A stretch of 12,603 bases of DNA, taken from the NCBI GenBank assembly GCA_937924895.1, contig CALEYP010000115.1, positions 1 to 12,603 on the forward strand, in the 5' to 3' direction. The position numbers were made by a program, and so were the translations under genes. The stretch's first letter is position 1, and every line of letters begins with the position of its first letter. The notes beneath the pieces were generated by a model. That model searched no databases, was not told the origin of the DNA, and saw only the letters and a list, made by a program, of their open reading frames with translations. The DNA is from an uncultured Alphaproteobacteria bacterium. Its GTDB lineage: Bacteria; Pseudomonadota; Alphaproteobacteria; Puniceispirillales; Puniceispirillaceae. Shown piece by piece: positions 1 through 6,012 of the stretch.

Positions 1-43
1 TTTCACGGCGGCAACACGGGTTCGAATCCCGTACGGGATGCCA
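1..43 (+). tRNA. tRNA-Glu (TTC), 3' part only
   Basis: The window opens inside the anticodon loop of a tRNA. Bases 1-6 are the loop from U33 on, with anticodon TTC at 2-4. They are followed by the 3' anticodon strand GGCGG, a short variable region, a T arm with ACGGG/CCCGT around TTCGAAT (16-32), an acceptor 3' strand ACGGGAT, discriminator G and an encoded CCA at 41-43. The TTTCACGGCGG segment matches the well-known bacterial tRNA-Glu(UUC) anticodon arm. The D arm and 5' acceptor strand lie outside the window. Confidence 0.9.
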
Positions 44-70
44 TCGTTTGATAGATACATAAAGTGGATA

Positions 71-96
71 AGCCAGCTTTTAAGCTGGTTTTTTTT
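71..96 (+). terminator. Rho-independent terminator after tRNA-Glu
   Basis: A GCCAGC (72-77) / GCTGGT (84-89) stem with a TTTTAA loop runs directly into a run of eight T (89-96). It lies 28 bases after the tRNA-Glu CCA end. This is a textbook intrinsic terminator for the plus-strand tRNA transcript, so the methyltransferase gene further on must have its own promoter. Confidence 0.85.
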
Positions 97-407
97 ATGT
101 TTAAAAACCGTATTTTTCGCCAAATCTACTCAAAATATTTGATTCGAAATTGCGCGTTGGTTCTTCAAAACCCCTGGGTGCCAATTTGCCTTTAGATTTG
201 CTGAAAACCGACCTTTCTAATAATCATGCGACACGCGTTTCTGCATAAGGGTTGGCGTTCTGCAATCGTGCAGCTAACTAATGAAAAAACATACGTGATT
301 TTCACGAAAATGATTGCGCTTCTCGGCTGTTATGCTCACTGTCTCACTTACATATCGGGGGCCGTTAATGAAATTATCTTATGGCAGTTTTGCCAAAGGG
401 AGAGAAG
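97..407. other. Intergenic spacer upstream of the MttB-family gene
   Basis: This stretch of about 310 bases separates the tRNA-Glu terminator from the methyltransferase start. It holds no convincing gene: the open frames at 226-411 and 368-499 run into the methyltransferase start and look like chance. No clear -35/-10 pair could be picked by eye. Two small perfect inverted repeats (260-273 and 294-306) are the only visible structure. The promoter and control region of the methyltransferase gene should lie here. Confidence 0.6.
260..306. repeat. Two short inverted repeats, possible operator region
   Basis: CTGCA (260-264) pairs with TGCAG (269-273) across ATCG, and CGTGA (294-298) pairs with TCACG (302-306) across TTT. 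Their centres lie about 33 bases apart, roughly three helical turns, and 100-140 bases upstream of the methyltransferase start. The two sites do not share a sequence. Each arm is only 5 bp, so they could occur by chance. A role as regulator-binding sites is inference. Confidence 0.25.
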
Positions 408-1964
408 ATGATGGATGGTATTCAAGAGGGATCACGCTCGTCTCGCAGAGGCGGCGGTCGTATGGCACGGCACAAAGTACGCAATGCACCGCTGGCTAAG
501 GATGTGCAACCTGTTCGTCCAGGATTGGTTGGTGGCAATTACGCGCCTCTTAGCAATGATGATATTGCGCGTATTGAGCAAACAATATATCAGCTTCTTG
601 AAGAGATCGGTTTATCTCAAGCCCCTGATACTGGGGTAGAATATATGGTGAAAGCCGGCGCCATCTATGGCGATGATGGTCGGGTGCGTTTCCCGCGTCA
701 TGTGATCGACCACGCGCTATCTATCGCAGCCAAAGAAATCACGCTTCATGGTCATGATCCACAATTTGACTTGGAGTTGTCAGGCAACCGTGTGCATTTC
801 GGGACAGCTGGTGCAGCAGTGAATGTTGTAGATATCCCCAATAATGAATATCGTGAGTCTCATCTAAAAGATATTTACGATGCCGCGCGTATTGTTCAAG
901 AAATGGATAATATTCATTTCTTCCAACGCCCGATGGTTGCGAGAGATATTGATGATCCCATGGAAATGGACATTAATACGATTTATGCCTGCTTGAAGGG
1001 AACCACCAAACATATTGGAACATCAATTACAGAGCCACATCATGTGAAACCTATTATTGATATGTTGCATGAGGTTGCTGGCGGCGAGGATGCGTGGCGC
1101 GCCCGCCCATTTGTGTCTAATTCAAACTGTTTTGTTGTTCCGCCATTACGCTTTGCGACAGAGAGCTGTCAAGTAATGGAAGAAGTGGTCAAGGCAGGTA
1201 TGCCAGTATTGCTCTTATCAGCTGGTCAAGCAGGGGCAACAGCACCAGCCTCACTAGCCGGTGCAGTCGCGCAAGCTGTTGCTGAAGTCTTGGCTGGCCT
1301 TGTGTATGTGAATGCTATGGTGCCAGGACACCCTTGTATCGCAGGGACATGGCCATTCGTATCTGATCTGCGTACAGGTGCGATGTCTGGCGGATCTGGC
1401 GAGCAAGGTTTGCTAACAGCAGCTTGTGCCCAGATGGTAAAACATTTTGGCCTTCCATCGGGGGCGGCGTCTGGTATGGCAGATGCCAAGATGCCTGACG
1501 CTCAATCTGGTTATGAAAAGGGCTCTACAAATGTCATGGCTGGTCTTGCTGGCTTGAACATGGTGTATGAAGCAGCCGGCATGCATGCCTCTTTACTGGG
1601 TTTCTGCCTTGAGAGTCTTGTCATTGATAATGATATGCTAGGTCAATGTATGCGCTGTGTACGTGGCGTTGATGTTAGTGACGAATCTCTTAGCCTTGAT
1701 GTGTTCCGCGACGTTTGTCTAGACGGTCCTGGGCATTATCTGGGCCATGATCAAACCATTTCATTGATGCAAACAGAGTATATCTATCCGTCTGTTGCTG
1801 ACAGATCATCACCAAAGGAATGGGAAGAATTAGGAAAGCCTGTCTTGGTCGAGAAAGCGGCGGCGCGTCGTGATGCGATCTTGGCACAAGCACCGGCAGA
1901 GCATATTCCAGCAGATGTGGATGCCAAGTTAAAACAAAACTTCCGTCTATATTTGGACGCCTAA
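408..1964 (+). CDS. Trimethylamine methyltransferase (MttB) family protein, non-pyrrolysine
   Basis: A 518-residue member of the MttB superfamily (COG5598). Characterised relatives transfer a methyl group from trimethylamine, or from quaternary amines such as glycine betaine, to a cobalamin-binding partner protein in the cytoplasm. The N-terminus carries a basic, Gly-rich tract (SRRGGGR, about residues 11-18) common in alphaproteobacterial members. The core has a Gly/Ala-rich segment SAGQAGATAPASLAG (about 271-285) and RTGAMSGGSGEQ (about 322-333). The frame has no in-frame TAG, so it cannot encode the pyrrolysine of true archaeal MttB, and its substrate is probably not trimethylamine itself. 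I chose ATG 408 (with ATG 411 next) because AGGGAGAG sits just upstream. The in-frame ATG at 381 lacks a ribosome site. No corrinoid protein or reactivase gene is visible nearby. The family call is firm but the substrate is unknown. Confidence 0.88.
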   Translation: MMDGIQEGSRSSRRGGGRMARHKVRNAPLAKDVQPVRPGLVGGNYAPLSNDDIARIEQTIYQLLEEIGLSQAPDTGVEYMVKAGAIYGDDGRVRFPRHVIDHALSIAAKEITLHGHDPQFDLELSGNRVHFGTAGAAVNVVDIPNNEYRESHLKDIYDAARIVQEMDNIHFFQRPMVARDIDDPMEMDINTIYACLKGTTKHIGTSITEPHHVKPIIDMLHEVAGGEDAWRARPFVSNSNCFVVPPLRFATESCQVMEEVVKAGMPVLLLSAGQAGATAPASLAGAVAQAVAEVLAGLVYVNAMVPGHPCIAGTWPFVSDLRTGAMSGGSGEQGLLTAACAQMVKHFGLPSGAASGMADAKMPDAQSGYEKGSTNVMAGLAGLNMVYEAAGMHASLLGFCLESLVIDNDMLGQCMRCVRGVDVSDESLSLDVFRDVCLDGPGHYLGHDQTISLMQTEYIYPSVADRSSPKEWEELGKPVLVEKAAARRDAILAQAPAEHIPADVDAKLKQNFRLYLDA

Positions 1965-1967
1965 ACA

Positions 1968-2168
1968 ATGTCTCAGGGCGCACCAGTAATAAAACGTTGT
2001 GCGTTTTGTGGTGCGCCTGAACAAATCATATGGGTCCATGGTCATGGACAATGTGCACATTGCAAAGTGAATGCCCATCCTTGTTGTGACGGTGATGAGT
2101 GTATTGGTGGTGAACCTGATCAAAATACGCCAACACGTGAAGATTTGCCGCAGGATGCATCTAATTGA
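1968..2168 (+). CDS. Small Cys-rich zinc-ribbon-like protein
   Basis: A 66-residue protein whose ATG lies 3 bases after the stop of the methyltransferase gene, so it is almost certainly co-transcribed and probably translationally coupled; there is no strong ribosome site of its own. It has seven cysteines in the first 45 residues: a CAFC pair (C11, C14), a CAHC pair (C29, C32) and a CCDGDEC cluster (C39, C40, C45), plus four histidines between 24 and 37. Two CxxC knuckles suggest a zinc ribbon or other metal site. The C-terminal third is acidic, polar and probably disordered. There is no signal peptide or membrane segment. I do not recognise a named family. A role tied to the methyltransferase is inferred only from the tight linkage. 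Confidence 0.75.
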   Translation: MSQGAPVIKRCAFCGAPEQIIWVHGHGQCAHCKVNAHPCCDGDECIGGEPDQNTPTREDLPQDASN

Positions 2169-2173
2169 CTAGT

Positions 2174-2194
2174 TGATAAGAGCGTGTCTTATCA
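2174..2194 (+). terminator. Perfect 8-bp hairpin, weak terminator candidate
   Basis: TGATAAGA (2174-2181) and TCTTATCA (2187-2194) form a perfect 8-bp stem with a GCGTG loop, 5 bases after the stop of the zinc-ribbon-like gene. It is followed only by TTATAAC rather than a T run, so it is a poor intrinsic terminator. It may instead protect the mRNA 3' end or be a protein-binding palindrome ahead of the 32-residue gene. Confidence 0.4.
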
Positions 2195-2235
2195 TTATAA
2201 CAAGGGCAAGTTTTTCACTCGGTAGGGGAATGGTT

Positions 2236-2334
2236 ATGAACGAAACACTTGGTTTGGCACTAGTTATTGGCTTTCCACTAGTCCTATGGCTCTGCATCTG
2301 GGCCTTTGGTAAAGTATCAGTAGAGCCGAAGTAA
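2236..2334 (+). CDS. 32-residue single-span membrane peptide
   Basis: A very short open frame from ATG 2236 to TAA 2332-2334. The ribosome site AGGGG (2224-2228) has 7-base spacing to this ATG; an in-frame ATG at 2230 is too close to it. The peptide begins MNETLGLALVIGFPLV and continues through LWLCIWAFGK to the end at VSVEPK. About 20 hydrophobic residues form one membrane span, with an acidic N-terminus and a Lys-flanked C-terminus. That pattern, the good ribosome site and a stop 5 bases before the convergent scaffold gene make it a likely real small membrane protein. Similar tiny proteins elsewhere serve as subunits or modulators of membrane complexes. No family is recognised, and its partner is unknown. 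Confidence 0.55.
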   Translation: MNETLGLALVIGFPLVLWLCIWAFGKVSVEPK

Positions 2335-2339
2335 GCCTA

Positions 2340-2744
2340 TTACAGCGGTTGTAAGCTGCTGCTAGCCTGAAAGGCGAGCAACACACATTTATGCCTGTTT
2401 TTCACTGCCCTTATGGGTAAGAAAGTGGAAAACAGGCTTTTTTGTGCCTCGTCCTCAGTGTGAAGAAACGTAGCAAAAGCATCGCCTAACGCCGTAATTT
2501 CTGTCAGGCTTTTACCTATCGCATGTTTTATAAGAAACCCTGCACCAGCCTCACATAAGGCACAGCCTTCAACTGCTACAGATAAGGCTGTCACGACATC
2601 ATGTTCGAGATGAAGTGATAAGGTGATTTTATCCCCACATGTCGGGTTGTTGACGCTCGCTTGATGCGTCACAGAAAAAAGAGGGGACGCCTTTCGGGCG
2701 TCCCTTGCAAGCTCTAAGAGCTGAGTTTGATAAAGCTCATCCAT
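2340..2744 (-). CDS. Iron-sulfur cluster assembly scaffold protein (IscU/SufU/NifU-N type)
   Basis: A 134-residue cytoplasmic protein of the IscU/SufU/NifU N-terminal family, on which Fe-S clusters are built before transfer to target proteins. The three ligand cysteines are present: C36 in NPTCGD with its partner D38, C61 in VEGCALC, and C120 in RHKCVLL. The HKC form and GCA context resemble SufU/IscU relatives. An extra cysteine, C64, makes a CxxC with C61, where family members usually have Ser or Ala. I chose ATG 2744, preceded by AGATGGG at 8-base spacing. A GTG three codons earlier (2753) is possible but would lie inside that ribosome site. It starts 14 bases after the 45-residue membrane protein and shares its strand with nhaA, so it is likely the last gene of that unit. 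Confidence 0.85.
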   Translation of the reverse strand: MDELYQTQLLELARDARKASPLFSVTHQASVNNPTCGDKITLSLHLEHDVVTALSVAVEGCALCEAGAGFLIKHAIGKSLTEITALGDAFATFLHTEDEAQKSLFSTFLPIRAVKNRHKCVLLAFQASSSLQPL

Positions 2745-2758
2745 GATGAGCACCCATC

Positions 2759-2896
2759 TTAGCCATTACCGCCGAAAAGCAATAAAGCAAGTGCTAGGAC
2801 GGCAACGCCGTAACCAATATAAATTGACCAGTGAACGCCATTATAGACATTTTCTTCTGGTACCCCAGCTGGGCGTGACTTTGTTGTGTTCGCCAT
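2759..2896 (-). CDS. 45-residue single-span membrane protein
   Basis: A short open frame read leftward from ATG 2896 to TAA at 2761-2759, with an excellent ribosome site (GGGGG, 6 bases before the ATG). The polar N-terminal half begins MANTTKSRPAGVPEENVY and has a PEENVYNGVHW stretch. A C-terminal membrane span follows, about residues 24-42 (IYIGYGVAVLALALLLFGG), ending NG. It lies 43 bases downstream of nhaA and 14 bases upstream of the Fe-S scaffold gene on the same strand. The organised polar head plus tail anchor and the strong ribosome site argue for a real protein. I do not recognise the family, and function is unknown. Confidence 0.7.
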   Translation of the reverse strand: MANTTKSRPAGVPEENVYNGVHWSIYIGYGVAVLALALLLFGGNG

Positions 2897-2939
2897 AATA
2901 TCCCCCGAATATGATTATTCTGTTGCTAATATATGCGAT

Positions 2940-4184
2940 TTAATTTTGTTTTTCTACCTTCATTATGCGGCCAACTGCAATTGAGAGGAACACCGCACCG
3001 AAGGAGAATAACGCACCCATCTTAGCCGCATTTTGAATCTCACCCGGCGGGAAGGCCACCGCTGAGATAAAGAGTGACACGGTAAAGCCAATCGCAGCAA
3101 TACAGCCAATGATAAAGAGCTGGGGTATCTCCATCCCTTCAGGCATGCCTAGGCCAAGTGGCTTTGCGGCAATCCAACCCATCACCAAGATACCAATTGG
3201 CTTACCAATGATAAGGCCAGCAAGAACAAGCCATGTTGCATCACCAATTGAAGAGAATTCAACACCCGCATTTGCAAAGCCAAAGAGAAGAAGAATGAAT
3301 TCTACCGGCACTTTCATCTTATGTTCAATATCATTCAATAAATCATGCTGTTCCAATTTCTTGGCATCAAACATACCAAAAGTGATGTCTGCATGAGGAA
3401 TAGTAGGAATGATAGGAAGCAAGCCCAGAGCAGGGTGGATACCTGCTTGCTGGAACCCATACCATGAGGCACAGCCGGCAATAAGATAAGGCCAGAAGCC
3501 CAGTTTTTGCGCCATATGAGTGTAGGGACGCGCCTCGTTCGTGCCATCAAGCATCCGTGGCAGGCGATTGGCCAATACATAAACCGCAAAGGCAGCAGCG
3601 ACTGACAAGAGGAGCCACTCTAGCGCCAAATCACCTGATGGGAAGAAGACAGCGAGGATAATCAAGCCAGCGGCATCATCGGCAATGGCCAATAATAGCA
3701 AGAACCCTACAGCAGGATGCCGTGCGCCAAATACAATACGAGCAACCAAATAGGAAAAGGCAATATCTGTTGCAATGGGAATCGCCCAGCCATTGGCAAG
3801 CGCAGCATATTTACCAAGCATGAAAGCACCTAACAAATAGATGCCGATAGGGCCAATGAGGCCGCCCGCTGTGGCAATCAAAGGCGTCAGGGCTTTGCGA
3901 CCGCGCAAAGAGCCGTTCTTTAGGATAATCGCTTCCCAGACCTCTTTACCAGCAATGGCAAAGAATAAGGCCATCAATACGTCATTAATGAGGTAATGCA
4001 GCGTTAATGTGCGGTGTCCATCATGGAGATGACCAATATAGCTGTCTTTAACAAGAACCACCTCTACGAGATGGTGATAGCTATCATAATCAATATTCGC
4101 CCAAATAAGTGCCCCAAAGGCGCCCATTACGAGCAGCAGTGAATATTCCTGGATAAAGTTCCAGATGCGTCCTGTCTGCGCCAT
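2940..4184 (-). CDS. nhaA: Na+/H+ antiporter NhaA
   Basis: A 414-residue inner-membrane antiporter of the NhaA family, which exports Na+ (or Li+) in exchange for protons and supports pH and salt homeostasis. It is mostly hydrophobic with about a dozen predicted spans. The ion-site motifs are present: ATDIAFS with D140 (E. coli D133), and IADDAAG with the adjacent pair D169-D170 (E. coli D163-D164). GKPIG with K328 corresponds to E. coli K300. The length is slightly above E. coli NhaA. I chose ATG 4184, 4 bases after GAGGAA; an upstream in-frame TTG at 4196 would overlap that ribosome site. It leads a minus-strand group with the 45-residue protein and the Fe-S scaffold. A promoter and leader hairpin lie upstream. 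Confidence 0.93.
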   Translation of the reverse strand: MAQTGRIWNFIQEYSLLLVMGAFGALIWANIDYDSYHHLVEVVLVKDSYIGHLHDGHRTLTLHYLINDVLMALFFAIAGKEVWEAIILKNGSLRGRKALTPLIATAGGLIGPIGIYLLGAFMLGKYAALANGWAIPIATDIAFSYLVARIVFGARHPAVGFLLLLAIADDAAGLIILAVFFPSGDLALEWLLLSVAAAFAVYVLANRLPRMLDGTNEARPYTHMAQKLGFWPYLIAGCASWYGFQQAGIHPALGLLPIIPTIPHADITFGMFDAKKLEQHDLLNDIEHKMKVPVEFILLLFGFANAGVEFSSIGDATWLVLAGLIIGKPIGILVMGWIAAKPLGLGMPEGMEIPQLFIIGCIAAIGFTVSLFISAVAFPPGEIQNAAKMGALFSFGAVFLSIAVGRIMKVEKQN

Positions 4185-4212
4185 ATCGTTCCTCAAATGT
4201 TTATATCAGATC

Positions 4213-4234
4213 GGTGATGTGTCTTGCTATCACC
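4213..4234 (-). promoter_or_regulatory. Leader hairpin upstream of nhaA
   Basis: GGTGAT (4213-4218) and ATCACC (4229-4234) form a perfect 6-bp inverted repeat with a 10-base loop. It falls inside the predicted 5' leader of nhaA, about 20 bases before its ribosome site. It could be an RNA control element or a DNA operator shared with the divergent deacetylase-family gene. Lithium-responsive riboswitch classes (nhaA-I and nhaA-II motifs) are known in front of nhaA genes, but I cannot match this leader to their consensus by eye. Confidence 0.35.
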
Positions 4235-4249
4235 TTGTCTCGCCATAAT

Positions 4250-4278
4250 TATATAGTGAAGATCCATCATAGGTTCAA
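4250..4278 (-). promoter_or_regulatory. Predicted promoter of nhaA
   Basis: On the minus strand, TTGAAC (4278-4273) is separated by 17 bases from TATATA (4255-4250), a good sigma-70-type -35/-10 pair with TATAAT also overlapping at 19-base spacing. Transcription would begin near 4243, giving a leader of about 60 bases before the nhaA ATG. Confidence 0.55.
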
Positions 4279-4323
4279 GAAATAGCCAATTTATAAATTA
4301 GTGTGCGTTAAGAGTGAGATAGA

Positions 4324-5376
4324 ATGCGTAAAAAGCTGTTAAGCAGTGATGTTTTTAGGGGCTCTGTCTATGGGACGCATCACCCGCTGAATATCGCAAG
4401 GGTTTGGCCAGCCATTGATATTTGTCGCGCTGAAGGTTGGCTCTCTGATGATGATTACCAACATGTTATGCCTATGCCACCGGCGCAACTCGCGCAATTT
4501 CATGATCCCGATTATGTCACACAACTTGCCTTGGCGCAGCACCATCAAACGCTGCCAGATGAGGCGCGTCAAACATTTCAAATCGGAGTAGGGGTTAACC
4601 CCATCTTTCCCGAAGTCTATGATAGGCCTGCTACCGCAGCACAAGCTAGTCATGAAGGGGCACAACTTTTGCTCAACGGGACATATGATGTTGTCTATAA
4701 TCCGTCTGGTGGCACGCATCACGGTCAATATGACAAGGCGCATGGGTTTTGTTTTGTGAATGATCCCGTGATTGCGCTTTTAACATTTTTGCGTCATAGC
4801 ACCGCGCGCGTGCTTTACATTGATATAGATGCGCATCACGCCGATGGCGTGCAAGATTGGCTAAGTCATGAAGCGCAATTACGTCTTATATCTATCCACC
4901 AAGGCTCTGCTTGGCCGCGCACAGGCGCATCAAATGATAGAGGGAATGGCCATGCCCGAAATTACGCGCTCGACGATGGGGCAGGGGATTCAGAGCTATT
5001 AGAGGTTATCACAACAAAAGTCGCAGATGAGTTAACCACCTTTGACCCAGCCTATATCGTCATACAAGCTGGGGCTGATGGGCATCGTGATGACCCACAA
5101 TCAAAGCTTAATTATAGTCTTAGCGGATATTGGCAAGCCATTGATTTTATATTGTCTTATCAGAAACCGACTTTGATATTGGGCGGTGGGGGATATAACC
5201 CCTACATCACCGCCTGCGCTTGGGCAGGTATTTGGGCTATGCTACAGGGGGTTGATGTTGAAAAAGCTCGCTTATCACTAGAATCTCAGTCATTATTACG
5301 GCACCTCACTTTGGCTCATCGGATGGGACAACATCCGCCGGAACGGTGGTTTACGCATCTAGGAGACGGGATTTGA
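4324..5376 (+). CDS. Histone deacetylase / AcuC family zinc amidohydrolase
   Basis: A 350-residue cytoplasmic enzyme of the arginase-deacetylase fold (class I HDAC / acetoin-utilisation AcuC family). Family members remove acetyl groups from lysine or from acetylated small amines. The catalytic His pair sits in SGGTHHG (H132, H133), followed by GFCFVND (141-147). Zinc ligands are D169 and H171 in DIDAHHADG and D252 in GADGH. The transition-state Tyr is Y291 in GGGGY. All key residues are present, so it should be active. The ATG has a weak upstream purine-rich site (AAGAGTGAGAT). It is divergent from nhaA across a 139-base gap. Its TGA overlaps or abuts the start of the DUF192 gene, implying an operon. 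Family members also include polyamine and acetoin-related deacetylases, and the true substrate is not readable from the sequence. Confidence 0.9.
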   Translation: MRKKLLSSDVFRGSVYGTHHPLNIARVWPAIDICRAEGWLSDDDYQHVMPMPPAQLAQFHDPDYVTQLALAQHHQTLPDEARQTFQIGVGVNPIFPEVYDRPATAAQASHEGAQLLLNGTYDVVYNPSGGTHHGQYDKAHGFCFVNDPVIALLTFLRHSTARVLYIDIDAHHADGVQDWLSHEAQLRLISIHQGSAWPRTGASNDRGNGHARNYALDDGAGDSELLEVITTKVADELTTFDPAYIVIQAGADGHRDDPQSKLNYSLSGYWQAIDFILSYQKPTLILGGGGYNPYITACAWAGIWAMLQGVDVEKARLSLESQSLLRHLTLAHRMGQHPPERWFTHLGDGI

Positions 5377-5822
5377 TATATATGAAGCACTACCTCGCTC
5401 TTGGCCTGATGCTGATAACACTGAGTTATCAGGCGCATGCTTTTACAAGGGGAGAGGCACATATTACCACCCAAACCAATGAGGTTGTCAAATTATCGGT
5501 TGAATTCGCTATCACACCGCAGGAACGGGCGCGTGGGTTGATGGGACGTGACATGTTAGGTGTCAATGAGGGTATGGTATTTATCTTTCCCAATGAGGCG
5601 CTTCGTCGATTTTGGATGAAGGATACAAAGCTGCCCCTAGATATCCTTTTCTTTGATAAAAATTTAACGCTGATCAGTGTCTTTGAAGGGGCAGAACCAT
5701 ACAGCCTTGAGAGCATTTCATCGCTCATCCCTGCGCAATATGTCTTAGAAATACCAGCTGGCGCCAAGGAAAATTTGGGCCTATCGATTGGCAACCAGAT
5801 GCGCCTATACCAAGAAAAATAA
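5373..5822 (+). CDS. Secreted DUF192 family protein
   Basis: A DUF192 protein of unknown biochemical role, probably periplasmic. A signal peptide is clear: MKHYLALGLMLITLS followed by YQAHA, with cleavage expected after AHA, then the DUF192 domain to the end. Family hallmarks include RARGLMGR, a GMVFIFP strand and FWMKDTKLPLDILFFD. The start is uncertain. TTG 5373 overlaps the TGA of the deacetylase-family gene and has AGGAG (5361-5365) at an ideal 7-base spacing, adding MIY before the Met. ATG 5382 gives the classical 146-residue precursor but lies 16 bases from that site. I favour TTG, although the mature protein is the same either way. It is translationally coupled to the upstream gene. 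Confidence 0.88.
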   Translation: MIYMKHYLALGLMLITLSYQAHAFTRGEAHITTQTNEVVKLSVEFAITPQERARGLMGRDMLGVNEGMVFIFPNEALRRFWMKDTKLPLDILFFDKNLTLISVFEGAEPYSLESISSLIPAQYVLEIPAGAKENLGLSIGNQMRLYQEK

Positions 5823-5872
5823 GTCACTTGAATGACGGCACATCTTTTGGGTTAACTATTTACATTTTTCAC

Positions 5873-5900
5873 TTGCATCTCAGCTAACTATGGGTGTAAA
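5873..5900 (+). promoter_or_regulatory. Possible promoter of tRNA-Pro
   Basis: TTGCAT (5873-5878) is followed after 16 bases by TGTAAA (5895-5900), which ends 11 bases before the tRNA-Pro 5' end. The spacing suits a tRNA promoter, but both boxes are imperfect and the call is by eye. Confidence 0.35.
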
Positions 5901-5911
5901 ACGGCCACCGT

Positions 5912-5988
<77 letters not shown>

Positions 5989-6012
5989 TTTCTTCTTAAA
6001 TGAGGTGTCGAT

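Noticed and set aside
381..407. Nine-codon upstream extension of the MttB-family protein from ATG 381
   Set aside because: No ribosome site lies before 381, whereas AGGGAGAG is well placed for the ATG pair at 408/411.
226..411. 61-residue frame in the spacer before the MttB-family gene
   Set aside because: It has no ribosome site, a composition unlike its neighbours, and runs over the start of the real gene.
368..499. 43-codon frame starting 6 bases after GGGGG and overlapping the MttB-family start
   Set aside because: The ribosome-like G run is suggestive of a leader peptide, but the frame then reads the basic N-terminal codons of the real gene out of phase. Without conservation data it is not supportable.
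1226..1983. Antisense frames of 87 and 97 residues within the MttB-family gene
   Set aside because: These are shadows of a well-supported sense gene and have no recognisable domains.
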